Shown here: positions 1 to 10,354 of the stretch, piece after piece
Position numbering within the stretch: the first letter of the stretch is position 1
Layout of the letters: every line of letters starts with the position of its first letter
Source: Fragum whitleyi
Taxonomy: Eukaryota; Mollusca; Bivalvia; Cardiida; Cardiidae
Assembly (NCBI GenBank): GCA_948146395.1
Contig: OX411555.1
Coordinates: 37,983,565 to 38,047,564, forward strand
Direction of reading: 5' to 3'
DNA length: 64,000 nt
The notes under the pieces: model-generated
Seen by the model: the letters and a program-made list of their open reading frames with translations, nothing else
What the model was told of the DNA's origin: nothing
Databases searched by the model: none
Translations under genes and position numbers: made by a program

Positions 1-3000
1 CTACCTGGTCAGATGAAAGAATTTCTTCCTAACCAAGCTGAAAAATTTCTCATTACAGCCAAACCAAAAATTCTCACCTGGGTCAGTTAAAAAAAATTTC
101 CTACCTGGTCATATGAAAGAATTTCTTCCTAACCAAGCTGAAAAATTTCCCTTTACAGCAAAACGAAAAATTTCTCGACTGTTTCAGGTAAAAAAAACAG
201 GTAAAAAAATTTCTCACCCGGGTCAGGTAAAAAAAATTCCTACCTGGTCAGATGAAAGAATTTCTTCCTAACCAACCTGAAAGTTTTCTTATTACAGCTA
301 AACGAAAAATTCCTCACACGGGTCAGGTAAAAAAAAATCCTACCTGGTCAGATGAAAGAATTTCTTCCTAACCAAGCTGAAAAATTTCTCATTACAGCCA
401 AACCAAAAATTTCTCACCCCAGTCAGGTAAAAAAAAAATCCTACCTACTGAGATGAAAGAATTTCTTCCTAACCAAGCTGTAAAATTTCTCATTATAGCC
501 AAACGAAAATTTTACACCCGGGTCAAGTAAAAAAAATCCTACCTGGTCAGATGAAAGAATTTCTTCCTAACCAAGCTGAAACATTCTCATTACAGCCAAA
601 CGAAAAATTTCTCACCCCAGTCAGGTAATAAAAAAAATCCTACCTGGTCAGATGAAAATATTTCTTCATAACCAAGCTGAAAAATTTCTCATTACAGCCA
701 AACGAAAAATTTCTCACCCGGGTCAGGTAAAAAAAAATCCTACCTGGTCATATGAAAGAATTTCTTCCTAACCAAACTGAAACATTTCTCATTACAGCCA
801 AACGAAAAATTTCTCACCCCATTCAGGTAAAAAAATTTCCTAATTGGCCCGATGAAAAATTAAAATATTCGACTCCAATGGGATTCGAACCCGGGACCTC
901 TACATCCCAAAGCGAGTGCTCTACCACGTCGCTATTGAGGCTAACTTGTACGACAAGGCAGTACAAACACCCCTTATACACATCGCAACTACACCAGTTG
1001 TTAAAATTTCTTCCTAACCATGCTGAACAATTTCTCATTACAGCCAAACGAAAGATTTTTCATCCCAGTCAGGTAAAAAAAAAAATTCATACCTGGACAG
1101 ATGAAAGAATTTCTTTCTAACCAAGCTGAAAAATTTCTCATTACAGCCAAACGAAAAATTTCTCGACTGGGTCAGGTAAAAAAATTCCTACCCGGTCATA
1201 TAAAAGAATTTCTTCCTAACCAAGCTGAAAAATTTCTCATCACAGCCCAACGAAAAATTTCTCACCCGGGTCAGGTAAAAAAAATGCCTACCTGGTCAGA
1301 TGAAAGAATTTCTTCCTAACCAACCTGAAAGTTTTCTTATTACAGCTAAACGAAATATTCCTCACACGGGTCAGGTAAAAAAAAAATCCTACCTGGTCAG
1401 ATGAAAGAATTTCTTCCTAACCAAGCTGAAAAATTTCTCATTACAGCCAAACCAAAAATTTCTCACCCCAGTCAGGTAAAAAAAAAATCCTACCTACTCA
1501 GATGAAAGAATTTCTTCTTAACCAAGCTGTAAAATTTCTCATTACAGTCAAACGAAAATTTTACACCCGGGTCAAGTAAAAAAAATCCTACCTGGTCAGA
1601 TGAAAGAATTTCTTCCTATCCAAGCTGAAACATTTCTCATTACAGCCAACCGAAAAATTTCTCAACCCAGTCAGGTAAAAAAAATTCCTATCTGGCCAGA
1701 TGAAAAATTAAAATATTCGACTCCAATGGGATTCGAACCCGGGACCTCTACATACCAAAGCGAGTGCTCTTCCACGTCACTATTGAGGCTAACTTGTACG
1801 ACAAGGCAGTACAAACACCCCTTATACACATCGCGGCTACACCAGTTGAAAAAATTTTTTCTTAACCAAGCTGAAAAATTTCTCATTACAGCTAAATGAA
1901 AGATTTTTCATCCCAGTCAAGTAAAAAACTCCTACCTGTTCAGATGAAAGAATTCCTTCCTTACTAAGCTGAAAAATTTCTCACTACGGCCAAACGAAAA
2001 ATTTCTCACCCGGGTAGGTAAAAAAAATTTCCTACCTGGTCAGATGAAAGAATTTCTTCCTTACCAAGCTGAAAAATTTCTCATGACAGCCAAACGAAAA
2101 ATTTCTCACCCGGGTCAGGTAAAAAAATGTCCTACTGGGTCAGATGAAAGAATTTCTTCCTTACCAAGCTGAAAAATTTCTCATTACAGCCAAACGAAAA
2201 AATTCTCATCCCAGTCAGGTAAAAAAAAATCCTCCCTGGTCAGATGAAAATATTTCTTCCTAACCAAGCTGAAAAATTTCTCATTACAGCCAAACGAAAT
2301 ATTTCTCACCCCAGTCAGGTAATAAATTTTCCTACCTGGCCAGATGAAAAATCAAAATATTTCGACTCCAATAGGATTCGAACCCGGGACCTCTACATCC
2401 CAAAGCGAGTGCTCTACCACGTCGCTATTGAGGCTAACTTGTACGACAAGGCAATACCACCACCCCTTAAACATATCGCGGCTACACCAGTTGAAAAAAT
2501 TTCTTCCTAATCAAGCTGAAAAATTTCTCATTACAGCCAAACGAAAGATTTTTCATCCCAGTCAGGTAAAAAAAATTCCTACCTGGTCAGATGAAAGAAT
2601 TTCTTCTTAACCAAGCTGAAAAATTTCTCATTACAGCCAAACGAAAAATTTATCACACGGGTCAGCTAAAAAAATATTTCTTACCTGGTCAGATGAAAGA
2701 ATTTATTCCTTACCAAGCTGAAAAATTTCTCATTACAGCCAAACGAAAAATTTCTCACCCGGGTCAGGTAAAAAAAATTTCCTACCTGGTCAGATGAAAG
2801 AATGTCTTCCTAACCAAGCTGAAAATTTTCTCATTACAGCCATACGAAAAATTTCTCACCCCACAAAAGATTTTTCATCCAAGTCAGGTAAAAAAAATTC
2901 CTACCTGGTCAGATGAAAGAATTTTTTCCTAACCAAGCTGAAAAATTCTCATAAAAGCCAAACGAAAAATTTCTCACCCGGGTCAGATTTAAAAAAATTC

Positions 3001-5993
3001 CTACCTGGTCAGATGAACGAGTTTCTTCCTAAACAAGCTGAAAAATTTCTCATAACAGCCAAAAGAAAAATTTCTCACCCCATTCAGGTAAAAAAATTTC
3101 CTAATTGGCCCGATGAAAAATTAAAATATTCGACTCCAATGGGATTCGAACCCGGGACCTCTACATCCCAAAGCGAGTGCTCTACCACGTCGCTATTGAG
3201 GCTAACTTGTACGACAAGGCAGTACAATCAGCCCTTATTCACATCGCGGCTACACCAGTTGAAAAAATTTCTTCCTGACCAAGCTGAAAAATTTCTCATT
3301 ACAGCCAAACGAAAGATTTTTCATCCCAGTCAGGTAAAAACAAAATCCTACCTGGTCAGATGAAAATATTTCTTCCTAACCACGCTGAAAAATTTCTCAT
3401 TACAGCCAAACGAAAAATTTCTCACCCCAGTCAGGTAAAAAAAAAAATTGCTACCTGGTCAGATGAAAATATTTCTTCCTAACCAAGCTGAAAAATTTCT
3501 CATTACAGCCAAACGAAAAATTTCTCACCCCAGTCAGGTAAAAAAAATTCCTACCTGGCCCGATGAAAAATTTAAATATTCGACTCCAATGGGATTCGAA
3601 CCCGGGACCTCTACATCCCAAAGCGAGTGCTCTACCACGTCGCTATTGAGGCTGACTTGTACGACAAGGCAGTACAAACACCCCTTATACACATCGCGGC
3701 TAAAACCAGTTGAAAAAATTTCTTCCTAACCAAGTTGAAAAATTTCTCAATACAGCCAAACGAAAGACTTTTCATCCCAGTCAAGTAAAAAAACTCCTAC
3801 CTGGTCAGATGAAAGAATTTCTTCCTAACTAAGCTTAAAAAATTCTCACTACGGCCAAACGAAAAATTTCCCACACGGGTAGGTAAAAAAAATTCCTACC
3901 TGGTCAGATGAAAGAATTTCTTCCTTACCAAGCTGAAAAATTTCTCATGACAGCCAAACGGAAAATTTCTCACCCGGGTCAGGTAAAAAAAAAATGTCCT
4001 ACTGGGTCAGATGAAAGAATTTCTTCCTTACCAAGCTGAAAAATTTCTCATTACAGCCAAACGAAATATTTCTCACCCCAGTCAGGTAAAAAATTTTCCT
4101 ACCTGGCCAGATGAAAAATTAAAATATTCGACTCCAATTGGATTCGAACCCGGGACCTCTACATCCCAAAGCGAGTGCTCTACCACGTCGCTATTGAGGT
4201 TAACTTGTACGACAAGGCAGTACAATCACCCCTTATACACATCGCGGCTACACCAGTTGAAAAAATTTCTTCCTGACCAAGCTGAAACATTTCTCATTAC
4301 AGCCAAACGAACTTTTTCCATCCCAGTCAGGTAAAAAAAATCCTACCTGTTCAGATGAAAGAATTTCTTCCTAACCAAGCTAAAATTTCTCATTACAGCC
4401 AAACGAAAAATTTCTCACCCGGGTCAGGTAAAAAAAAAATTCTATCTGGTCAGATGAAAGAAATTCTTCCTAACCAAGCTGAAAAATTTCTCATTACAGC
4501 CAAACGAAAAATTTCTCACACCAGTCAGGTAAAAAAATTCCTACCTGGTCAGATGAAAATATTTCTTCCTAACCAAGCTGAAAATGTTTTTATAACAGCC
4601 AAACGAAAAATTTCTCATCCCAGTCAGGTAAAAAAATTTCCAATCCTGGCCAGATGAAAAATTAAAATATTCGACTCCAATCTGATTCAAACCCGGGACC
4701 TCTACATCCCAAAGCGAGTGCTCTACCACGTCGCTATTGAGGCTAACTTGTACGACAAGGCAGTACAAACACCCCTTATACACATCGCGGCTAAACCAGT
4801 TGAAAGAATTTCTTCCTAAACCAAGCTGAACAATTTCTCATTACAGCCAAACGAAAGATTTTTTTATCCCAGTCAGGTAAAAGAAAATCCTACCTGGTCT
4901 TATGAAAAAATTTCTTCCTAACCAAGCTGAAAAATTTCTCATTACAGCCAAACGAAAAATTTCTCACCCTAGTCAGGTTAAAAAAATGTCCTACCTGGCC
5001 AGATGAAAAATTAAAATATTCGACTCCAATGGGATTCGAACCCGGGATCTATACAGCCCAAAGCGAGTGCTCTACCACGTCGCTATTGAGGCTAACTTGT
5101 ACAACAAGGCAGTACAAACACCCCTTATGCACATCGCGGCTACACCAGTTGAAAAAAATTTCTTCCTAACCAAGCTGAAAAATTTCTCATTACAGCCAAA
5201 CGAAAAATTTCTCATCCGGGTCAGGTAAAAAAAGAATTCCTACCTGGTCAGATGAAAGAATTTCTTCCTGACTAAGCTGAAAAATTTCTCATTACAGCCA
5301 AACTAAAAATTTCTCACCCGGGTCAGGTAAAAAAAATGTCCTTCTGGGTCAGATGAAAGAATTTCTTCCTTGCCAAGCTGAAAAATTTCTCATTACAGCC
5401 AAACGAAAAATTTCTCAGCCCAGTCAGGTAAAAAAAAATTCCTATCTGGTCAGATGAAAATATTTCTTCCTAACCTAGCTGAAAAATTTCTCATTACAGC
5501 CAAACGAAATATTTCTCACCCTAGTCAGGTAATAAATTTTCCTATCTGGCCAGATGAAAAATTAAAATATTCGACTCCAATGGGATTCGAACCCGGGACC
5601 TCTACATCCCAAAGCGAGTGCTCTACCACGTCGCTATTGAGGCTAACTTGTACGACAAGGCAGTACAATCAGCCCTTATTCACATCGCGGCTACACCAGT
5701 TGAAAAAATTTCTTCCTGACCAAGCTGAAAAATTTCTCATTACAGCCAAACGAAAGATTTTTCATCCCAGTCAGGTAAAAACAAAATCCTACCTGGTCAG
5801 ATGAAAGAATTTCTTCCTAACCAAGCTGAAAAATTCTCATTACAGCCAAACAAAAAAGTTTCTCACCCGGGTCAGGTAAAAAAATTCCTACATGGTCAGA
5901 TGAAATAATTTCTTCCTAGCCAAGCTGAAAATTTTCTTATTACAGCCAAACAAAAAAATTCTCACCCGAGTCAGGAAAAAAAAATTCCTACCT
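1..5993 (+). repeat. Satellite block 1 (~100 bp monomer)
   Basis: Head-to-tail array of a ~98-100 bp AT-rich monomer. Each unit reads CTACCTGGTCAGATGAAAG, then TTTCTTCCTAACCAAGCTG, CTCATTACAGCCAAACG, a variable CACCCGGGTCAGG or CACCCCAGTCAGG, and a poly-A stretch. CAGGTA and TACCTG flank the A-run, giving a 6 bp stem in every unit. Nine tRNA-like modules interrupt the array. Many monomers stay open by chance in one frame, which creates spurious 60-180 aa reading frames that repeat the same peptide; I do not call these genes. The block runs off the left edge of the window and ends at CTACCT, where X1 begins. Confidence 0.97.
872..5643 (-). pseudogene. Nine tRNA-like modules in satellite block 1
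   Basis: Minus-strand tRNA-like cores of 70 nt lie at 872-941, 1720-1789, 2365-2434, 3133-3202, 3583-3652, 4131-4200, 4674-4743, 5023-5092 and 5574-5643. Each reads GCCTCAA, an A-box-like TAGCGACGTGG, the region CTCGCTTTGGGATGTAG, a B box GGTTCGAATCC, and TTGGAGT. The outer seven bases pair except for one C-A mismatch, two of the pairs being G-U. The D stem and anticodon stem are damaged. The anticodon region resembles tRNA-Ala(UGC) or tRNA-Pro(UGG) and I cannot choose between them. T4 and T5 runs follow the 3' end, as in a pol III terminator. About 58 bp of conserved non-tRNA sequence precedes the core, so this looks like a captured tRNA gene with flanks rather than a SINE head. Confidence 0.75.
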
Positions 5994-6175
5994 TATTGCG
6001 GTGCCTTATGTAATCCCGTAGGATATTCGTGCTGAAATTGATTTTTTGAGTTCAATTGATTGATTAGGGGTCAAGCAATCGGAAATTGTGCGGGTCCAAA
6101 TTTTTCGGTTTTGTGTCCCGATAGTATGGGCTCTCAAAGGAGCCCATATGGGCAAAATGGGTATTTTCCTAATAC
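5994..6175 (+). repeat. X1 left terminal inverted repeat
   Basis: Pairs with 10172-10354. Matched stretches include TTCGTGCTGAAATT, CAATTGATTG, AGGGGTCAAG, GGGCTCTCAAAGGAGCCCAT and GGTATTTT. Divergence between the arms is substantial, so the two ends of one copy differ more than the same end does between copies. Confidence 0.85.
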
Positions 6176-6320
6176 TAGGTTAAGGAAAGGCGTTTTGTTT
6201 TTCTTCTTAATTGTTTTCTTTAGTTTAACAATGTATTTAGTGCTAGAACATTTTCGAAAATATAGTTTCCCATAATTCAAAAGCTTTCCCGCTATTTTTG
6301 GGCTCTCACAGAGCCCAAAA
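6125..6320. other. GGGCTC hairpins, left side of X1
   Basis: Two short perfect or near-perfect hairpins: ATGGGCTC-TCAAAG-GAGCCCAT at about 6126-6147, and TTTTGGGCTC-TCACA-GAGCCCAAAA at about 6296-6320. Equivalent hairpins sit near the right end, so the ends mirror each other in structure as well as sequence. Role unknown; a binding site or processing signal for a trans-acting transposase is possible. Confidence 0.7.
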
Positions 6321-7876
6321 TAGCAATTTTGGCTGTTTCCAATGAATGGGTTTAGGAAAAACATTTTTTTATTTAGAGATGATATCTGAAGCTCTGCTTG
6401 TTATGAAGTGTTGTTTGGCATTGAAATACATACAGATCCATGTTCTCTATGATCATTATGGGATTTTATGGGCTCTTCGGGATAATAGCAAATGTGAACT
6501 GATTTGGGTGCTTTTTTATTAAGGGTGACAAAAAAGGTAATTTTCATTGCGGTTGAACCGATCTCCAATTACTTTCAGCACGTTATTGTATTGAAGATAG
6601 CTTTGGTATAATAAACAATAAGCCCATATTAAAAAGTCTAATATTCCTTTTGATTGACACGGATGAACTAACACGGATACTTCGCCTAATTATGGGTGGG
6701 GGAAAATCAATTTTTTTGTCTTAATCATTTCTCGAGCCTCATTAAATTAAGTAGGGTTATGATGAGGGTAGAATTAGAAACAAATATGAATCAAATATCC
6801 AAAGCCCACACATGATTATTGGTTCTTGGTGAAGCCCATATGTGCTGGTATGAATACCCTCCAAATATATGAAGGAACTACTTTTTTACACAAGACTAAA
6901 ATCATTGTAGTCGAAAATACCTAAAATATGTAACCCCGGTCGACTGTATCAAACTTGCTATATTAAAGCTGCTCTTTCACAGATTGGGAAATGCGATTTT
7001 TGACTCCTTTTTTCTAAATTAATCGGATATTATGACTTAATCGTGTAAAAAAACTTTACAATAAAACGATTCTATCTTGTAAGGCAAGGAAATAGGCAGA
7101 TATTCCTGAATTTAGCGGAATTCCATTCTGAAAAATAAAGCTACTAACACCTAAAAGATTATTCTTAAATTTTTAGTCAACTATTTACGCATGCAATTCC
7201 GTCTATTTGTCCCATTCTTTCAAAGGTCAAGGTCGAAGTATTTGTCAATTGGGGAACTTCATATCGAAACATGTGAAAAAAGAGACATTATACATGAAAA
7301 TAAACAATTTCATAATTTATAGACTGGAAATAAAAAGACTGGTTTGTCACTGACCTTGCCGATTCGAATATTCAAGCTACAATTTTTTAAATGAATTGTT
7401 AGTAGTGTCATACCCATGTGCGATTCTTAAACATCGAAAAATGCACAAATTTCCAAATCTAAGAACCAGATTTGTATAGTTCTATGAAAAACTGTGAAAG
7501 AGTAGCTTTAAGCACACAGCCTTGATCACCACACCCTTTTTACTGATAGATTTAACTTTACTGTAAGATACAAGATTGTGGAAGGTGTAAGGTCAAGAAA
7601 GAAATTAAACTTTTTTTGTCGAATGAGAAACACAATTTCTTGATAATTTTACTGCTGGTGACAATTACCCGATCTGTAACGTGGTGATCATGAGTGTTCT
7701 GACCTTCACGATCCATTAAGTAACCTTCTTTTTAGTTGCCACAGTTACTGCCTTTATTGATTCGTACCGAAATAGTCAAGAAACACGGTGCAAGAATGAT
7801 TATATTTTTCGATGATCAATGAAGCTGTTTCCATGACTTAAAAATTTCATTAATAAACCGAAGTTTAAAGTTTTCG

Positions 7877-8255
7877 ATGTTATCGAGCTGTTCTTGTACA
7901 GGTAGGTCTTATTTCAAAATGACTGGTAAAAAACCTATCGTTTTTATTCTGTCTTGGCTTAAAGAAATTTTCCTTGTTTCACACGCCTTCCAAACCAAAA
8001 CAACATACTTATCGTTGGTAATTTCTAAGAAGCATTTGCCTTTTCGTCTGTATGACCAATGAAACTAGTTGGTCAAAATCCGCTTCTTTAGATTCGAACG
8101 GGTATAGTTGTTACCGGAACAGTGAACTGCAGGACTTTTGCACAGATTATTGCTATTTTGATAGTAATTCTACCTATTTTCATTTAAGAATCGTTTACTG
8201 TCCTGATTCATTAAAAGCCTGCAATTTCACCGTCATCCAATATTGTGCAATTTAA
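7877..8255 (+). other. Two short overlapping reading frames inside X1
   Basis: A 61-codon frame (7877-8062) and a 67-codon frame (8052-8255) occur here and recur in X2 (20426-20611, 20608-20805) and X3 (30165-30350, 30347-30544). The copies are so similar at DNA level that conservation says nothing about coding. No motif is recognisable and the surrounding DNA is AT-rich. Probably not genes. Confidence 0.15.
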
Positions 8256-9129
8256 TTGAAAAGACGGTTTCCTATGATTTGTCTCGTCCATGGTGTTTAC
8301 TTTTATAGAATGTATAATGTATAAATGTACCTGTTTAGAGGTTATAACATGTCATAACGAGTTGAAATGATAAAGTTGTTGTAAATGACATGAATTTTTG
8401 GTAACTGATTTCTATGAAAAATTAAACAAAATAGGTAAAAGATAATAAACCTATATATGTTACAAGAATATTTGTAATAAGCGTTGCAAACCATATGCAT
8501 GTGTCTAAGTATCACCTCTTTAACTTGATTTTAGGAAGATTTACTATTTGTTTTAAGAAAAACAGAAAAAAATTATCAGAACAATTGAGATATATTTAGT
8601 AATAGACATTTCCATGAGAGTGCCTGTGACTAGAGACATGTAGTTAACTGATGTGAGCGTTCGTTTGAGAATGTTTATAAGTATGACAATCCGTAAGGCT
8701 CAATAATCTGTAAGTGTAAACAGCAATTGTGTGTTTTTCGAAATTTCAAAGGAAGAGGGCTGATGCACCCATCTATAACTCCTACCCAAATCTTATTAGA
8801 TGAACTTGCTGTTTGATACAGTTCTAATCTAATACGCAAAAGCCAACTATGCATTATATAGAGCTTACTCGAGAAGTCAAAGGGCAGTTAAAACTATTTG
8901 AAACAGATTAAGGCAGACAAGCTAGCAAAATAAGACGACGTGATTTTTATACGTTAGATCTTATAATTGTCAAAGCAAAAATACAACATTGAATGAAAAC
9001 ATATTTATCCGATGTATATTTACAGAATGCCGAAAAATGCTCTTACGGGCTTCATTAAGCGCCAATGATATAGGTATGGTCTTTAAAAATTTGATTCACA
9101 TATGTTTTACCGAGACCCGCACCCATTAA

Positions 9130-9366
9130 TCATACGGTCTCAGATATTTCCGCCCCAATGAGATCATTAATACCAGTTGCGGTACGAGTGAGCAACATTG
9201 AAAACAAACATATTTTAAGAAATATGTAGATTTTTATTTTAATCATTCGTATATTTGCATAAAACAACAACAAAAAAATACTTCTCTTATTGGCTTCATT
9301 TAGCGCCGAAGCACCGGTTACAATTAAGAACATTGTGAAACTGAAAGATATTCCTAACAAAATCAT
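9130..9366 (-). CDS. Small frame with signal-peptide-like start inside X1
   Basis: The 78-codon frame starts MILLGISFSFTMFLIVTGASA. This hydrophobic core followed by small residues resembles a secretory signal peptide with a cleavage site after ASA. The mature part is short, hydrophobic and unrecognised. X2 keeps the same frame (21788-22051). X3 has an extra A just after the start codon (near 31778) that breaks it. A second, related stretch encoding LALNEARKSIF-like residues lies about 230 bp away at 9030-9075 on the same strand, so there is an internal duplication. It could be the first exon of a spliced gene or simply chance. Function unknown. Confidence 0.2.
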   Translation of the reverse strand: MILLGISFSFTMFLIVTGASALNEANKRSIFLLLFYANIRMIKIKIYIFLKICLFSMLLTRTATGINDLIGAEISETV

Positions 9367-9369
9367 TCT

Positions 9370-9560
9370 AAATCATTCACTCAGCGCTCCATTCATTCAT
9401 TCTCAAAACATTTAAAGGGAGGTAATGTATATTTTGAACGCATATAGCGATTTCATGTTACTTCCCTTAAAAGTCATTCAAAAAACGCCCCTCTTACTCA
9501 TTCAATTTCATAACGATATTGTTCTGCAATCATTCACTATGTCAATTTCATAATATCTTT
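9370..9560. repeat. GAATGA/GAGCG-type dispersed repeat inside X1
   Basis: On the minus strand this reads GAATGAGTAAGAGGGGCG, GGGAAGTAAC, AAATCGCTATA and TTACCTCCCTTTAAA, then GAATGAATGAATGGAGCGC. AAGGGAGGTAA and TTACTTCCCTT flank a ~45 bp core as an inverted repeat. Related copies lie at 33985-34365 and 54405-54760. It is carried along in X2 and X3. Confidence 0.6.
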
Positions 9561-10019
9561 TTTAACTGTATTTGCTTTGAAAATATGATTCATATACTTT
9601 TGTACCATTTTTAGGCATCATAAAGAGGGCTATTTTTTTCAAAAATCACAGGTTTGGAAAACTCCTAAATCTGTTCATATGGGCTCTTTTAAAAGCCAAT
9701 CAAAAAGCATATCAGAAGTTAAAATTAAAAAAAATTATATACATCAACACTAACCAACGCTCGGTATTGAACGTAATTTGAAAAGAAAAGTCAAAGGAAT
9801 GTCATTTTTTGTGAATCTTATATGAGGAAAACACTCCAATCGGCTCATATGGGCTATTATTAGAGCCCACACAAATTTTAAAATGACCCTATAGAACCAG
9901 GACATGCAAGTATTTCAACGCCAACCCACACTTTATACCAAACAGGGCTTAAGAAATCATCTAGAAACAAACAAGATTTTTTCCCTTAACCCACTAATAT
10001 AAAAACACTAAATTTGCTA

Positions 10020-10214
10020 TTTTGGGCTCTTTCAGAGCCCATAAAAGGGTGAAATAAGCTTTTAAAGCATGGATTTTTGTACTTTTATTTAACCCCAATC
10101 CACGATGAATACACAGTCAAACCATAGAAATCATTTTGGGGAAAAATACACATCTAATGAGCCCTCTTTCAGAAAAATACCTATTTTGCTCACATGGGCT
10201 CCTTTGAGAGCCCG
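10020..10214. other. GGGCTC hairpins, right side of X1
   Basis: TTTTGGGCTC-TTTCA-GAGCCCATAAA at about 10020-10042 and ATGGGCTC-CTTTGA-GAGCCCGT at 10194-10214 mirror the two left-end hairpins. Degenerate GGGCTC motifs also occur at 9676 and 9849-9874. Confidence 0.65.
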
Positions 10215-10354
10215 TAAAATCGGGGAATGGGCTCGGAAAATTTGGTCCCGCATAGTTTGCGATTACTTGACCCCTAAACAATCAATTAAAACTAAAAAAT
10301 AAATTTCAGCACGAAAATCCTACGTGAGCCCTTTTTCGTACATAACGAACCGCA
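10172..10354 (-). repeat. X1 right terminal inverted repeat
   Basis: Reverse complement of 5994-6175 with scattered substitutions. It ends ...GAACCGCA and the satellite resumes at once with CTACCTGG. X2 and X3 have the equivalent right end at 23040 and 38524. Confidence 0.85.

Larger units (their letters stand above)
5994..10354 (+). mobile_element. X1: 4.4 kb long-TIR element, complete copy
   Basis: Unrecognised element bounded by imperfect inverted repeats. The left end reads TGCGGTGCCTTATGTA and the reverse complement of the right end reads TGCGGTTCGTTATGTA. Homology continues inward for about 180 bp, including TTCGTGCTGAAATT and AGGGGTCAAG. Both ends carry GGGCTC...GAGCCC hairpins. The satellite is cut at CTACCT on both sides, which is a possible 6 bp target duplication. 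No transposase, RT or integrase motif is visible, so it looks non-autonomous. X2 and X3 are nearly identical over several kb. X1 lacks about 130 bp near 9138 that X2 (21698-21830) and X3 retain. A Polinton-like origin fits a 6 bp duplication and long TIRs, but the AG/CT termini expected there are absent. Confidence 0.85.

Noticed and set aside
1..5993. Possible CRISPR array (regular repeats)
   Set aside because: Repeats are ~100 bp and contiguous with no unique spacers; the context is eukaryotic with introns, SINEs and LINEs.
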